A DNA stretch of 64,000 bases from DASSUW01 sp963844205 (GCA_963844205.1 CAWJNK010000014.1:1426001-1490000), one strand, 5' to 3'. Shown: positions 8,995-16,949, counted from the first letter of the stretch. Made by a program: numbers and translations. The notes: generated by a model not told the origin, from the sequence alone.

Positions 8995-9681
8995 ATGAGA
9001 TACGTACTCGTGAGCGCGATCATCCTCGCGATCGGCGTGCCCGCCGTCGCGCTCGGGGCCGGCGAGGGCCGGGCCCTGATCACCGGCAAGCGCAACCCCT
9101 CCGGCGGCTCGCTGACCCGCGAGACGCAGATCATCTCGAGCAACGGGACCTACTCCACGCGTCAGTCCAACGTCGGGGCCGGCGGCGGAGCGATCTACGG
9201 CTGCCGCGCCCTCGAGGCTGCCGAGCCGTGCGTCCGGGCCAACAACCTCAAGACCGGCCGCGCGTTCGAGTTCGAGACCGGCGGCAAGACCGCGGGCGAC
9301 ATCAAGGTCAAGGACGCGACCGGCGCGCCGTTCACGACCAACGCCACGGGCAAGGTCGCGAACCTCAACGCCGACAAGCTTGACGACAAGGATTCGGCGG
9401 ACTTCGCCGCGACCGCGGACCTGCTGTTCGCGGCGGTGTCGGACGCCGGTGTGCTCGGGGGGAACAAGGGCGCCACCGCGGCGACCCGTACGGGCGACGC
9501 CACGACCGTGACCTTCGGTCGCGACGTGTCGAAGTGCTCGTACACCGCGACCGCGACCGGCGGCGCCCCCGAGCCGCTCTCGGTCGCGTCCGCCGGCGCC
9601 GCGGCGCCTGCGGCCAACCAGGTTGTGGTGACGGAGACCGGCGCACCCGCGGTCGGTTTCCACCTCCAGGTGATCTGCTAG
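8995..9681 (+). CDS. Exported protein of a Thermoleophilia-type family
   Basis: 228 residues. The ATG at 8995 begins a signal peptide (RYVLVSAIILAIGVPAVALG) and is preferred over an in-frame start at 8950. The mature part is Gly/Thr/Ala-rich with a motif LNADKLDDKDSADF near residue 125 and ends in GFHLQVIC. I associate this LDxKDSxDF plus FHLxVIC pattern with a large exported family in Solirubrobacterales; this is memory, not a search. Three or four cysteines are present. The stop codon lies inside the palindrome at 9678-9761. Function unknown. Confidence 0.7.
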   Translation: MRYVLVSAIILAIGVPAVALGAGEGRALITGKRNPSGGSLTRETQIISSNGTYSTRQSNVGAGGGAIYGCRALEAAEPCVRANNLKTGRAFEFETGGKTAGDIKVKDATGAPFTTNATGKVANLNADKLDDKDSADFAATADLLFAAVSDAGVLGGNKGATAATRTGDATTVTFGRDVSKCSYTATATGGAPEPLSVASAGAAAPAANQVVVTETGAPAVGFHLQVIC

Positions 9682-9761
9682 TGCCGGTGTTCGTAAGTAC
9701 GTGCGATCGCCGGTGGTCGCCGGCCGCCGGAATCGTGCGTACTTGCGGACGCGGGTACTAG
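9678..9761. repeat. Long imperfect palindrome starting at the stop codon (CTAG to CTAG)
   Basis: The arms begin and end with CTAG and pair over about 30 nt: left arm TTCGTAAGTACGTGCGAT, right arm (reverse complement) CCGCAAGTACGCACGATT. A GC-rich centre of about 20 nt separates them. The TAG stop of the exported-protein gene is inside the left end. It can act as a transcription terminator for either convergent gene and resembles a REP-type intergenic element. Confidence 0.65.
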
Positions 9762-9775
9762 GGGAAAGGGCGCCT

Positions 9776-10666
9776 TCAGCGCCCGAGCGCCCGCCGGACC
9801 TCGGGTCCGGCGGGCGCGAAGGTCGGCGACAGCCGGTCGAGCAGGACGGCCCATCCGTCGTGGGCCTCGATCGCGCGGCGCACGGCGTCGGCGCCCGCGT
9901 CGAGCTCGCCGGCGTGGGCCAGCGCGAGGCCGGCCCAGAACAGCAGCTCGTCGGACTCGGGGGCGAGCTCGGCCGCGCGACGGTAGAGCGCCCCGGCCTC
10001 CTCCGGGCGATCGGCGGCCAGCAGCTCGTCGGCGCGCCCGGCCAGCTCGTACGCGCGCTGGAGTCGGTAGAGCCGCCGCAACTCGGCGAGCGGGTCGCGG
10101 TGGTCCTCCACGCGCAGGTCCACGCGCGCCTGCCAGGGCTCGCCGTCGGGCGGGACCACGAGCAGCGCGGCCGACTGGCGCCCGCGCACGTCGCCGCCCT
10201 CGCCCTGGGCGGCGTCGAGCGCGGCCAGCAGCCGGGCCGCGAGCTCGCCCTCGCTGTGCTCGAAGGCGGCCGACATCGCGGCGGGGACGGTGTCGCGGGC
10301 CATCATGTTGGCCTGGCACGTCCAGTGGCCGCCTGCCGCGTGGCCGGCGCACGGAATGCACTCCGGCCCGGTGTGGACGGCGACGCCGCCGTCGGCGTCG
10401 ACCACGCCGACCTGCCGCACGGCGCCGAGCGGGTCGGCCTCGATCAGCTCGGCGAGCGCGACGCTCGCGCTCGCGCCGTCGGCGATCAGGTCGAGCGCGT
10501 GCGGGCCGTGGGCGGGCTCGACCACCGACTGGGTGGCGACCGCCCCGACCCCCGGCCGCGCCCACGTGCACAGCGAGCCGACCGAGAACCAGTGCGACTG
10601 GACCGCGGCGCCGAGCTCGCCGGTGGCCGGATCGAGCGCGACGATCGAGTAGGTCCCGTGGCGCAT
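9776..10666 (-). CDS. DUF1028 family protein (Ntn-hydrolase-like) with C-terminal helical repeats
   Basis: 296 residues. The N-terminal ~210 residues match DUF1028: TYSIVALDPATGELGAAVQS, SVGSLCTWARPGVGAVATQS and the typical GHWTCQANMMARDTV. The last ~80 residues are Ala/Leu-rich helices (RPEEAGALYRRAAELAPESD) with TPR-like spacing, a known accessory in this family. Catalytic activity of DUF1028 proteins is not established to my knowledge. The ATG at 10666 has no Shine-Dalgarno but a TATCCT box 6 nt upstream. It is divergent from the ATL gene with only 17 bp between starts. Confidence 0.8.
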   Translation of the reverse strand: MRHGTYSIVALDPATGELGAAVQSHWFSVGSLCTWARPGVGAVATQSVVEPAHGPHALDLIADGASASVALAELIEADPLGAVRQVGVVDADGGVAVHTGPECIPCAGHAAGGHWTCQANMMARDTVPAAMSAAFEHSEGELAARLLAALDAAQGEGGDVRGRQSAALLVVPPDGEPWQARVDLRVEDHRDPLAELRRLYRLQRAYELAGRADELLAADRPEEAGALYRRAAELAPESDELLFWAGLALAHAGELDAGADAVRRAIEAHDGWAVLLDRLSPTFAPAGPEVRRALGR

Positions 10667-10672
10667 CGCGCG

Positions 10673-10678
10673 AGGATA
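10673..10678 (-). promoter_or_regulatory. -10 box (TATCCT) for the DUF1028 gene
   Basis: On the minus strand TATCCT ends 6 nt before the ATG at 10666. It lies in a 17-bp divergent spacer whose centre GGATATCC is self-complementary, so the opposite gene may use the same sequence. Confidence 0.35.
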
Positions 10679-10683
10679 TCCCC

Positions 10684-10953
10684 GTGTCCGACCGCGCTCG
10701 CCAGGTCATCGCCCGCATCCGCGACACGCCGCCGGGGTTCGTGCGGGCCTACGGGGACGTCTCGCCGGGCGCGCCGCGCTTCGCCGGGACGGTGTTGAGC
10801 GCGTGCGACGACCCGACCGTCCCGTGGCACCGGATCGTCCGGGCCGACGGCTCGCTGGCGAAGGGCTCCCGCCAGCGCGCGCTGCTGGAGGCCGAGGGCG
10901 TGCCGTTCCGAGGTGAGCGGGTGGACATGCGGGTCGCACGGTTGCCGCCGTAG
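10684..10953 (+). CDS. Alkyltransferase-like (ATL) DNA-binding protein
   Basis: 89 residues matching the DNA-binding domain of O6-alkylguanine-DNA alkyltransferases: GFVRAYGDVS recognition region, then VPWHRIVRADGSLAKG. In MGMT/Ogt the active site is PCHR. Here the Cys is Trp, the hallmark of ATL proteins, which bind O6-alkylguanine, cannot transfer the alkyl group, and hand the lesion to nucleotide excision repair (established for the family). The length fits ATLs (about 90-110 residues). GTG start, divergent from the DUF1028 gene. Confidence 0.85.
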   Translation: MSDRARQVIARIRDTPPGFVRAYGDVSPGAPRFAGTVLSACDDPTVPWHRIVRADGSLAKGSRQRALLEAEGVPFRGERVDMRVARLPP

Positions 10954-11017
10954 GCGGCGAGCCTCGGCGGCCGCCCGTAGGCGGCCGGCGCTCGGCAGGC
11001 CAGGCGGCATGCCCTCG

Positions 11018-11023
11018 TAGGCT
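11018..11023 (+). promoter_or_regulatory. -10 box (TAGGCT) for yjbQ
   Basis: TAGGCT ends 7 nt before the GTG at 11031; no Shine-Dalgarno sequence. Same layout as other putative leaderless starts in the window. Confidence 0.4.
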
Positions 11024-11030
11024 GTGGTGC

Positions 11031-11450
11031 GTGTGGGTTCAGCGGGAGGTCACCCTGCGGCCACGACCGCGCGGCTTCCATCTCGTCACGGGCGAGATCG
11101 AGTCGGCGCTGCCGGAGCTCTCGGCCGTCCAGGTCGGCCTCGCGAACCTGTTCATCCGGCACACGTCGGCGTCGCTGACCCTGAACGAGAACGCGTCGCC
11201 CGACGTGCGGCGCGACTTCGAGGCGTACTTCGACGAGGCCGTGCCCGAGGATGCGCCGTACTGGACCCACACCATCGAGGGGCCGGACGACATGCCCGCC
11301 CACATCAAGGCGTCGCTGCTCGGGGCGTCGCTCACGCTGCCGGTCAGCCGCGGCCGCTTCGCGCTCGGCACCTGGCAGGGCGTGTACCTGTGCGAGCACC
11401 GCAACCACGGCGGCCCGCGGTCTTTGCTCGTGACGCTGTTCGGCGAGTAG
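11031..11450 (+). CDS. YjbQ / UPF0047 family protein
   Basis: 139 residues, the full family length. Signature stretches are LFIRHTSASLTLNENASPDV, HTIEGPDDMPAHIKASLLG, GTWQGVYLCEHRNHGGPR. Family members have weak thiamine-phosphate synthase activity and bind a metal through conserved His residues; the physiological role is uncertain. GTG start behind a TAGGCT box. The stop codon is followed 4 nt later by the palindromic element at 11455. Confidence 0.88.
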   Translation: MWVQREVTLRPRPRGFHLVTGEIESALPELSAVQVGLANLFIRHTSASLTLNENASPDVRRDFEAYFDEAVPEDAPYWTHTIEGPDDMPAHIKASLLGASLTLPVSRGRFALGTWQGVYLCEHRNHGGPRSLLVTLFGE

Positions 11451-11454
11451 AGGA

Positions 11455-11597
11455 GAACGTCAACTGCGCTGGGTGGGGAGGCGGTTGGCCGCGGGCGGCG
11501 CCGAGTGTCCAGTTTTACCCCTCTACGGGCGAAAAGTGGACACTCGGCAGATCGCGGCGTCGATTCCCCGCTCCCCCACCCCGCGCAGTTGACGTTC
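11455..11597. repeat. Nested palindromic intergenic element, GAACGTCAAC ends
   Basis: Outer arms: GAACGTCAACTGCGC on the left and its near-exact complement ending GTTGACGTTC on the right, each followed inwards by a G-rich/C-rich tract (GGTGGGGAG / CTCCCCCACC). Inner arms: CGAGTGTCCAGTTTT (11502-11516) against AAAAGTGGACACTCG (11532-11546), with a loop containing CCCCTCTACGGG. It occupies nearly the whole spacer between two convergent genes. The same ends recur at 20489 and 46055. Confidence 0.8.
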
Positions 11598-11618
11598 GTC
11601 CGCGCCGGACCGGGCTGC

Positions 11619-12287
11619 TCATCCGAACAGCGTCAGCGCCGGCACCCGCTCGCCGCGCAGCTCGCCGAGGTCGACCTCGACCCAGTCCAGCCCGCGGGCC
11701 TCGGCCAGCACCCGGGCCTGCGGCTTGACCACCTGGGCGGCGAGCACGCCGCGGCAGTCGGCCATCGCCGGGTCGACGCGGATCCGCTCGAGATAGCGGC
11801 ACAGCTGCTCGACCGCCTCGATCGTGCCCACGCGCTTGATCTCGACCGCCACCCATCCGTCCTCGTCGTCGCGGCACATGAGGTCGACCGGCCCGATGTC
11901 GGTCGGCCACTCGCGGCGCACGAGCCGGAACCCCTCGCCGCACCACGCCGGCGCCTCCGCCAGCAGCTCCTGCAGGTGCGCCTCCACACCGTCCTTCTCG
12001 AGCTGCGCGGCGTCGAAGTCCATGGCGTGCGTGACGTCGGACAGCACGTCGGCGAGCACGATGTCCAGCCGGTCCTCGCCCTTCACCTTCCGGACGATGA
12101 TCCGGCCTTCCTCCTCCTCCACCACCGTCGGCGGGGTCATCCAGTTCAACGGCTTGTAGCCGCCCGCGTCGGCATGCACGAGCACCGAGCCGTCGGCCTT
12201 CAGCATCACCAGCCGCAGCGCCTGGGGCAGCCGGGCCGACAGCCGGCCGGAGTACTCGACGGAGCAGCGCGCGACGATGAGCCTCAT
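11619..12287 (-). CDS. nucS: NucS/EndoMS mismatch-specific endonuclease
   Basis: 222 residues. NucS replaces MutS-MutL mismatch repair in many Actinobacteria by cleaving both strands at mismatches (established). N-terminal dimerisation/DNA-binding domain starts RLIVARCSVEYSGRL; the C-terminal RecB-like nuclease domain carries the Asp in PVDLMCRDD, VAVEIKRVG (ExK) and EQLCRYLERI. The ATG at 12287 overlaps the stop of the upstream 67-residue gene (ATGA), so the two are translationally coupled. The frame extends further upstream but that part is non-coding in composition. The C-terminus ends LTLFG; NucS proteins often end in a clamp-binding peptide, which I cannot confirm here. Confidence 0.92.
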   Translation of the reverse strand: MRLIVARCSVEYSGRLSARLPQALRLVMLKADGSVLVHADAGGYKPLNWMTPPTVVEEEEGRIIVRKVKGEDRLDIVLADVLSDVTHAMDFDAAQLEKDGVEAHLQELLAEAPAWCGEGFRLVRREWPTDIGPVDLMCRDDEDGWVAVEIKRVGTIEAVEQLCRYLERIRVDPAMADCRGVLAAQVVKPQARVLAEARGLDWVEVDLGELRGERVPALTLFG

Positions 12288-12487
12288 CGGAAGCGCTGGA
12301 TCTCGTCCGGCATCAGCCAGCGCAGCTCGTTCGGATGGCCGGTGCGGACCAGGGCCAGATAGCCGTCGATGGCGTTGGGCGACGCGTCGTTCCAGCGGAA
12401 CGCCAGCACGTTGGCGTGCACGACGTTGCCGTCCTCGAGACGGACCTCCGCCTGCAGCGGACCGATGCTCGTGACCTGCATCGCCAT
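12284..12487 (-). CDS. 67-residue conserved-looking protein coupled to nucS
   Basis: Starts MAMQVTSIGPLQAEVRLEDG and ends LRWLMPDEIQRFR. Well-mixed composition, a beta-rich N-terminal half and a VHANVLAFRW segment. Its TGA overlaps the nucS ATG (ATGA). A TACCGT box lies 9 nt before its ATG, so this gene is the promoter-proximal member of the pair. No family recognised. Tight coupling suggests a NucS accessory or a translational tuning ORF; this is inference. Confidence 0.65.
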   Translation of the reverse strand: MAMQVTSIGPLQAEVRLEDGNVVHANVLAFRWNDASPNAIDGYLALVRTGHPNELRWLMPDEIQRFR

Positions 12488-12496
12488 CGCCGCGGA

Positions 12497-12502
12497 ACGG
12501 TA
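12497..12502 (-). promoter_or_regulatory. -10 box (TACCGT) for the small gene-nucS operon
   Basis: Minus-strand TACCGT ends 9 nt before the ATG at 12487; no Shine-Dalgarno sequence. Confidence 0.45.
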
Positions 12503-12574
12503 CGGCGCGCACCGGACAGTGCGTCCCTCGCTACGGGATCGCTTCACCGGTCGATAGGGTCCCGCCGCAAGCAG

Positions 12575-13327
12575 ATGAGTGCGGGGGAGGAAGGCCACCT
12601 CGTCGAGCTCGAGCGCGTGCGCAAGAGCTTCGGCGACAACCTGGTTCTGGACGGCATCGACCTGACGATCGACCGCGGGGAGGTCGTCGTGATCGCCGGC
12701 CCCTCGGGCTCCGGCAAGTCCACGATGCTGCGCTGCATCAACGGTCTCGAGGGGGTCGACGCGGGGGACGTGCGCTTCGACGGGAGGTCGATCGCACGCG
12801 CCGGCAAGGACGTCAACCGGATGCGCGCGGAGATCGGGATGGTGTTCCAGCAGTTCAACCTCTTCGCCCACAAGAGCGTCATGGAGAACCTGACCATGGC
12901 GCCGATCGAGGTGAAGGGGCTGGGCAAGGCGGCCGCCCGCGAACGGGCGGACCGGCTGCTGGAGCGCGTCGGGCTGACCGAGAAGGCGGACGCCTTCCCG
13001 GCCGACCTGTCCGGGGGGCAGCAGCAGCGCGTCGCGATCGCCCGGGCGCTGGCCATGGAACCCAAGCTCATGCTGTTCGACGAGCCCACGTCCGCGCTGG
13101 ACCCGGAGATGATCCGAGAGGTGCTCGACGTCATGCGCGACCTCGCGCGCGACGGCATGACCATGGCCGTCGTGACGCACGAGATGGGGTTCGCGCGCGA
13201 GGTCGGCGACCGGATCGTGTTCATCGACGACGGCCGGATCGTCGAGCAGGCGCCACCGTCGGAGTTCTTCGCGGCAGCGAAGAGCGACCGGGCGCGCGAC
13301 TTCGTGGACAAGATCATCCATCACTGA
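12575..13327 (+). CDS. Polar amino-acid ABC transporter, ATP-binding protein
   Basis: 250 residues of the GlnQ/HisP class. Walker A GPSGSGKST, Q-loop VFQQFNLF, signature LSGGQQQR, Walker B LMLFDEPTS followed by ALDPE, and switch His in VVTHEMGFA are all present. First gene of a four-gene importer operon (ATPase, binding protein, two permeases) and 17 bp upstream of the binding-protein gene. A TAGGGT box at 12555-12560 lies 14 nt before the chosen ATG. The open frame upstream of the ATG overlaps the divergent small gene and is not conserved in character. Confidence 0.93.
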   Translation: MSAGEEGHLVELERVRKSFGDNLVLDGIDLTIDRGEVVVIAGPSGSGKSTMLRCINGLEGVDAGDVRFDGRSIARAGKDVNRMRAEIGMVFQQFNLFAHKSVMENLTMAPIEVKGLGKAAARERADRLLERVGLTEKADAFPADLSGGQQQRVAIARALAMEPKLMLFDEPTSALDPEMIREVLDVMRDLARDGMTMAVVTHEMGFAREVGDRIVFIDDGRIVEQAPPSEFFAAAKSDRARDFVDKIIHH

Positions 13328-13344
13328 CCATTAGGGAGGCGGGA

Positions 13345-14244
13345 ATGAAGACGACACGCTGGGCACTGCTCCTGGTGCTGATCCTCGGGCTGCTCGCGGC
13401 GGCTTGTGGCGACGACGACGAGGAGGCCTCTTCCGGAGGAGGCGGAGGCGGCGAACAGGCCGCCGACGTCGAGCAGTTCCCCGAGGACACCACGATGGGC
13501 AAGATCCAGGCGGCGGGCGAGATCAAGATCGGCGTCAAGTACGACGTGCCGCCCTTCGGGTTCAAGAACCCGCAGACCGACGACATCGAGGGCTTCGACG
13601 TCGACCTCGGGCAGGCGATCGCGGACAAGCTCGGCGTCGAGCCGAACTTCATCGAGGCGATCTCCGACAACCGGATCCCGTTCCTGCAGGACGGGACCGT
13701 CGACCTCGTGCTCTCGACGATGACGATCAACGCCGAGCGCGACCAGGAGATCGACTTCTCCGAGCCGTACTACGTCGCCCGCGGCCGCATCCTCGTGCCG
13801 CAGGACTCCGACATCACAGGCGTCGACTCGCTGGCCGGCCGCAGCGTCTGCACGGCGCTCGGCTCGACCTACGAGGAGACGATCAAGAAGCAGGCGCCCA
13901 AGGCCGACCTGAAGCTCGTCGACTCCTACTCGGAGTGCCTCGAGCTCGTGCAGAACGGCGCCGTCGACGCGGTCTCGACCGACGACGTGATCCTCACGGG
14001 CATGATCATCCAGGACGACACGCTCAAGCTCACCGAGGGCGAGCCGTTGACCACCGAGCCCTACGGCGCCGGCCTCAAGGACGGCGACACGGCGTTCAAG
14101 GAGTTCGTCGACGGCGTCCTGGAGGAGTACAAGAGCGGCGGCGGCTGGGCCGAGTCCTACGAGAAGTGGGTCGGCCAGTACACCGACGAGCAGCAGGACC
14201 CGCCGACGATGACGCTCGAGGAGGCGATCGAAGCGACCTCGTAG
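13345..14244 (+). CDS. Amino-acid ABC transporter substrate-binding lipoprotein
   Basis: 299 residues. A lipoprotein signal peptide ends in the lipobox LAAAC (Cys21), followed by an acidic/Gly-rich linker. The rest is a family 3 solute-binding fold: IKIGVKYDVPPFGFKNP, IEGFDVDLGQAIADKLGV, DLVLSTMTINAERDQEIDFS and YEKWVGQYTDEQ near the end. Bound residues for a polar amino acid are plausible, but the exact ligand cannot be assigned. GGGAGGCGGG precedes the ATG. Confidence 0.93.
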   Translation: MKTTRWALLLVLILGLLAAACGDDDEEASSGGGGGGEQAADVEQFPEDTTMGKIQAAGEIKIGVKYDVPPFGFKNPQTDDIEGFDVDLGQAIADKLGVEPNFIEAISDNRIPFLQDGTVDLVLSTMTINAERDQEIDFSEPYYVARGRILVPQDSDITGVDSLAGRSVCTALGSTYEETIKKQAPKADLKLVDSYSECLELVQNGAVDAVSTDDVILTGMIIQDDTLKLTEGEPLTTEPYGAGLKDGDTAFKEFVDGVLEEYKSGGGWAESYEKWVGQYTDEQQDPPTMTLEEAIEATS

Positions 14245-14248
14245 CCGC

Positions 14249-14911
14249 ATGGGCGACCTCATCAGCGTCCTCACGGACAACCTCGACGAGTGGCTCGCGG
14301 GGTTCTGGGTGACCCTGCGGATCGTGGTGATCGCGTTCGGGATCGCCATGGTCGTGGGGACGCTGGTGGCCGCCCTGCGGATCGCGCCGAACAAGCTCCT
14401 GCAGCGGCTCGGGGGCGTCTACGTCGAGACGTTCCGCAACGTGCCGCTGCTGGTGCTGCTGTTCATCTCGTTCGCCGGCTTCCGCCGCGCGGGCCTGGGC
14501 GTCGGACCGTGGGAGGCCGGGATCGCCAGCCTCGGCCTCTACACGGCCGCCTACGTCGCCGAGGCGCTGCGCTCCGGCGTGTTCTCGGTGAGCAAGGGGC
14601 AGATCGAGGCGGCGCTCTCGCTCGGCTACACGTATCCCCAGACGCTGCGGCGCGTGGTCTTCCCGCAGGCGTTCCGGACGGTGATCTCGCCGCTCGGCTC
14701 GCTGATCATCGCGATGATCAAGAACTCGGCGATCATCGGCGTCTCGCTGCTGGCGCTCGATGACCTGCTCAAGACCGCGCGGGTCATCTCGTCCCGCGGC
14801 TTCCAGACCGACGAGGCGTTCTTCTGGGCGGCCGTCGGCTACCTCACGCTGACCGGGCTCGCCACGCTCACGATCCGCTTCCTCGAGAAGCGCTACGCGA
14901 TCCACCGATGA
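14249..14911 (+). CDS. Amino-acid ABC transporter permease (HisM/GlnP type), first
   Basis: 220 residues with about five hydrophobic segments and the His/Glu/Gln-permease TM region. The ATPase-contact EAA loop is EAALSLGYTYPQTLRRVVFP. It starts 4 bp after the binding-protein stop and its 3' end overlaps the second permease gene by 4 bp (ATGA), indicating obligatory co-translation. Works with the second permease as a heterodimeric channel. Confidence 0.9.
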   Translation: MGDLISVLTDNLDEWLAGFWVTLRIVVIAFGIAMVVGTLVAALRIAPNKLLQRLGGVYVETFRNVPLLVLLFISFAGFRRAGLGVGPWEAGIASLGLYTAAYVAEALRSGVFSVSKGQIEAALSLGYTYPQTLRRVVFPQAFRTVISPLGSLIIAMIKNSAIIGVSLLALDDLLKTARVISSRGFQTDEAFFWAAVGYLTLTGLATLTIRFLEKRYAIHR

Positions 14912-15696
14912 CGTACGTCTTCGACCCCGACAACTGGGAGTGGGTGATCACCGGCAACAACGTCCGGTTCATCCTCGAGGGCTTTCTGGTCAACCTCGAG
15001 ATCGCGGTGATCGCGATGGTCCTGTCGCTGATCGTGGGGCTGGCGCTCGCGCTCGCCCGGCTGTCGCGCTGGACGCCGCTCAGCGCGGTGGCGGGCGCGT
15101 GGGTCGACGTCTGGCGCAACCTCCCGCTGATCTTCATCATCCTCTACCTCGCGCTCACGATCCCCGGCTCGTGGCCCGACGCGTACGAGGACGCGATCCC
15201 CTCGTGGTTCCCCGAGGGCCTGCAGTCCGGCCGCGTGCTGGCCGCGATCCTCGGCCTCGTGCTCTACAACTCCGCGGTCCTGGCCGAGATCATGCGCGCG
15301 GGCATCCAGTCGCTCGACCGCGGCCAGAACGAGGCCGCCCGCGGGCTGGGCATGACCTACGGCCAGTCGATGCGCCACGTCGTGCTCCCGCAGGGCCTGC
15401 GGCGGATGGTCCCCGCCACCGTGTCCCAGCTCATCACGCTCAACAAGGACACGACGCTGGTCAGCATCGTGGCCATCCAGGAGGTCATGCGCCACGGCCG
15501 GATCGTGACCAGCGCGAACTTCTTCGGCGGCGTCCAGGCGCCGGTGCTGCAGGTGTTCCTCTTCATCGGCGCGCTGTTCATCATCGTCAACCTCGCCCTG
15601 TCGCGGCTGTCGCGGCGGCTCGAGGTGCGCGAGAGCAAGCGGACGGCCGTCGGCACCGTCAAGCGCGTCCGCGGGCTCGAGGAGCAGGCCGTTTAA
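14908..15696 (+). CDS. Amino-acid ABC transporter permease, second
   Basis: 262 residues. Hydrophobic segments include LEIAVIAMVLSLIVGLALAL and LIFIILYLALTI; the EAA loop is EAARGLGMTYGQSMRHVVLP. The C-terminal ~30 residues are basic and cytoplasmic. ATGA overlap with the preceding permease. Converges with the J-domain gene, sharing 4 bp at the stop codons. Confidence 0.9.
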   Translation: MTYVFDPDNWEWVITGNNVRFILEGFLVNLEIAVIAMVLSLIVGLALALARLSRWTPLSAVAGAWVDVWRNLPLIFIILYLALTIPGSWPDAYEDAIPSWFPEGLQSGRVLAAILGLVLYNSAVLAEIMRAGIQSLDRGQNEAARGLGMTYGQSMRHVVLPQGLRRMVPATVSQLITLNKDTTLVSIVAIQEVMRHGRIVTSANFFGGVQAPVLQVFLFIGALFIIVNLALSRLSRRLEVRESKRTAVGTVKRVRGLEEQAV

Positions 15697-16940
15697 GCGG
15701 CTTCCGTCAGCTCGCGCGGCGCGGCGGCGCGGACCCGCTCGAGCAGGTCGCGCACCTCGGGGTCGGGCGCGAGCTCGAGCGCCCGCTCGCACGCGGCGAG
15801 GCAGTCCGAGACACGGTCCGTGCGGGCGAGCGCGTGGGCGTAGCGGCTCCAGGCCTCCGGTGAGTCGGGCGCCAGCGCGGTCGCCTGCTCGCATGCGCTG
15901 ACCTCGGTCCCCACGTCGCCCATCAGGTTCGCGACGAGCGCGAGGTCGAGCAGCCCCTGCTCGCTCGGGCCCTGCTCGCGGGCGCGCTCGAGCGCCTCGC
16001 GCGCGCCCGCGCGATCGAACGTGCGCATGCGCAGCCGGCCGAGCCGCTCCCACGCGGACGGGTCGGACGGATGGCGGGCGACCTCCTGCACCGCCGCGTC
16101 GACCGCCTGCGTGAGCGACCCCATGTCCTCGTAGATCCGAGCCGCGTAGCGGTACGGCGCCGGCCGGTCGGTCTCTTCGCGGATCCAGTCGCGCACGGCG
16201 CGGGCCGCCGCCGAGTAGTCGCCGGCCTGCCAGAACGCGAGGGTCATCAGGCGGAGGACCGCGGTGTTGCGCGGGTCGGCGTCGCGAGCGTAGACGAGCC
16301 GGCGCGCCGCGAGCGCGAAGTCGCCCTCGGCGAGGGCGTGCTTGGCCGCGGTCATGAACCGCTGCACGCGCTCGGCGCCGGGGTCGGGCTTCGAGAAGTC
16401 GACGAACTGGAGCGACCCCGCGGGCACCGTCCGCACGCCGAGGTGGAAGCTCACGCGCGCCCACTGCTGGATGTCGTCGCCGCCGCCGGTGAAGTAGATG
16501 CCGTTGACGCTGCCGACGCCCCACTCGGGATAGGACAGGCAGCGCGCGTAGCGGTGCACGACGGAGTGGTCGGGGACGCGCGAGCCGAACGGGTCGTGCT
16601 TGGCGCGGTCCGTCGCGTCGGCGCGGGCGCGCTGCTCCTCCGCGTACGCGCGTGCGCCCTCCTCGGCCCGCCGCTTGCGAGCTGCGGCGGCGCCGACCTT
16701 GACGGCGTTACGGGTCACCCGGCCCCCGCGCGACTCCTCGGCCAGCTGCTGGAGCTGGTCGGCCGCCTCGTTGATCGCCTTCAGATGACGCTCGTGTTCC
16801 AGCTGCCGCCCCGGCGGGGCGATGTCCGGATGCCAGACCTTCGCGAGCCTGCGTCGTGCCAGCTGGATGTCGCGCTTGTCGAACGGCGGCTCGATCTCCA
16901 GCAGCAGTACGGCCTGCTCGATGTCCAGCACCTGTGGCAT
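15693..16940 (-). CDS. J-domain protein with C-terminal TPR repeats
   Basis: 415 residues. The N-terminal ~70 residues are a J-domain (RDIQLARRRLAKVWHPDIAP, with the diagnostic HPD), which stimulates DnaK-type ATPases. A basic linker (~75-115) and a beta-rich segment around residues 120-165 follow. From about 185 there are tandem helical repeats such as AEGDFALAARRLVYARDADP and SPEAWSRYAHALARTDRVSD, typical of TPRs. It lacks the zinc-finger and CTD regions of DnaJ, so it is a specialised (type III) co-chaperone. The start lies directly behind a short hairpin and TACCGT box. A 510-bp spacer with the MGWRN ORFs lies upstream on the same strand. Confidence 0.75.
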   Translation of the reverse strand: MPQVLDIEQAVLLLEIEPPFDKRDIQLARRRLAKVWHPDIAPPGRQLEHERHLKAINEAADQLQQLAEESRGGRVTRNAVKVGAAAARKRRAEEGARAYAEEQRARADATDRAKHDPFGSRVPDHSVVHRYARCLSYPEWGVGSVNGIYFTGGGDDIQQWARVSFHLGVRTVPAGSLQFVDFSKPDPGAERVQRFMTAAKHALAEGDFALAARRLVYARDADPRNTAVLRLMTLAFWQAGDYSAAARAVRDWIREETDRPAPYRYAARIYEDMGSLTQAVDAAVQEVARHPSDPSAWERLGRLRMRTFDRAGAREALERAREQGPSEQGLLDLALVANLMGDVGTEVSACEQATALAPDSPEAWSRYAHALARTDRVSDCLAACERALELAPDPEVRDLLERVRAAAPRELTEAA

Positions 16941-16949
16941 GACCGCTCT

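Noticed and set aside
7039..9663. 874-codon minus-strand open frame opposite the 2-oxoglutarate dehydrogenase gene
   Set aside because: Arg/Gly/Val/Leu-rich shadow of a GC-rich gene; no motif, crosses two real genes.
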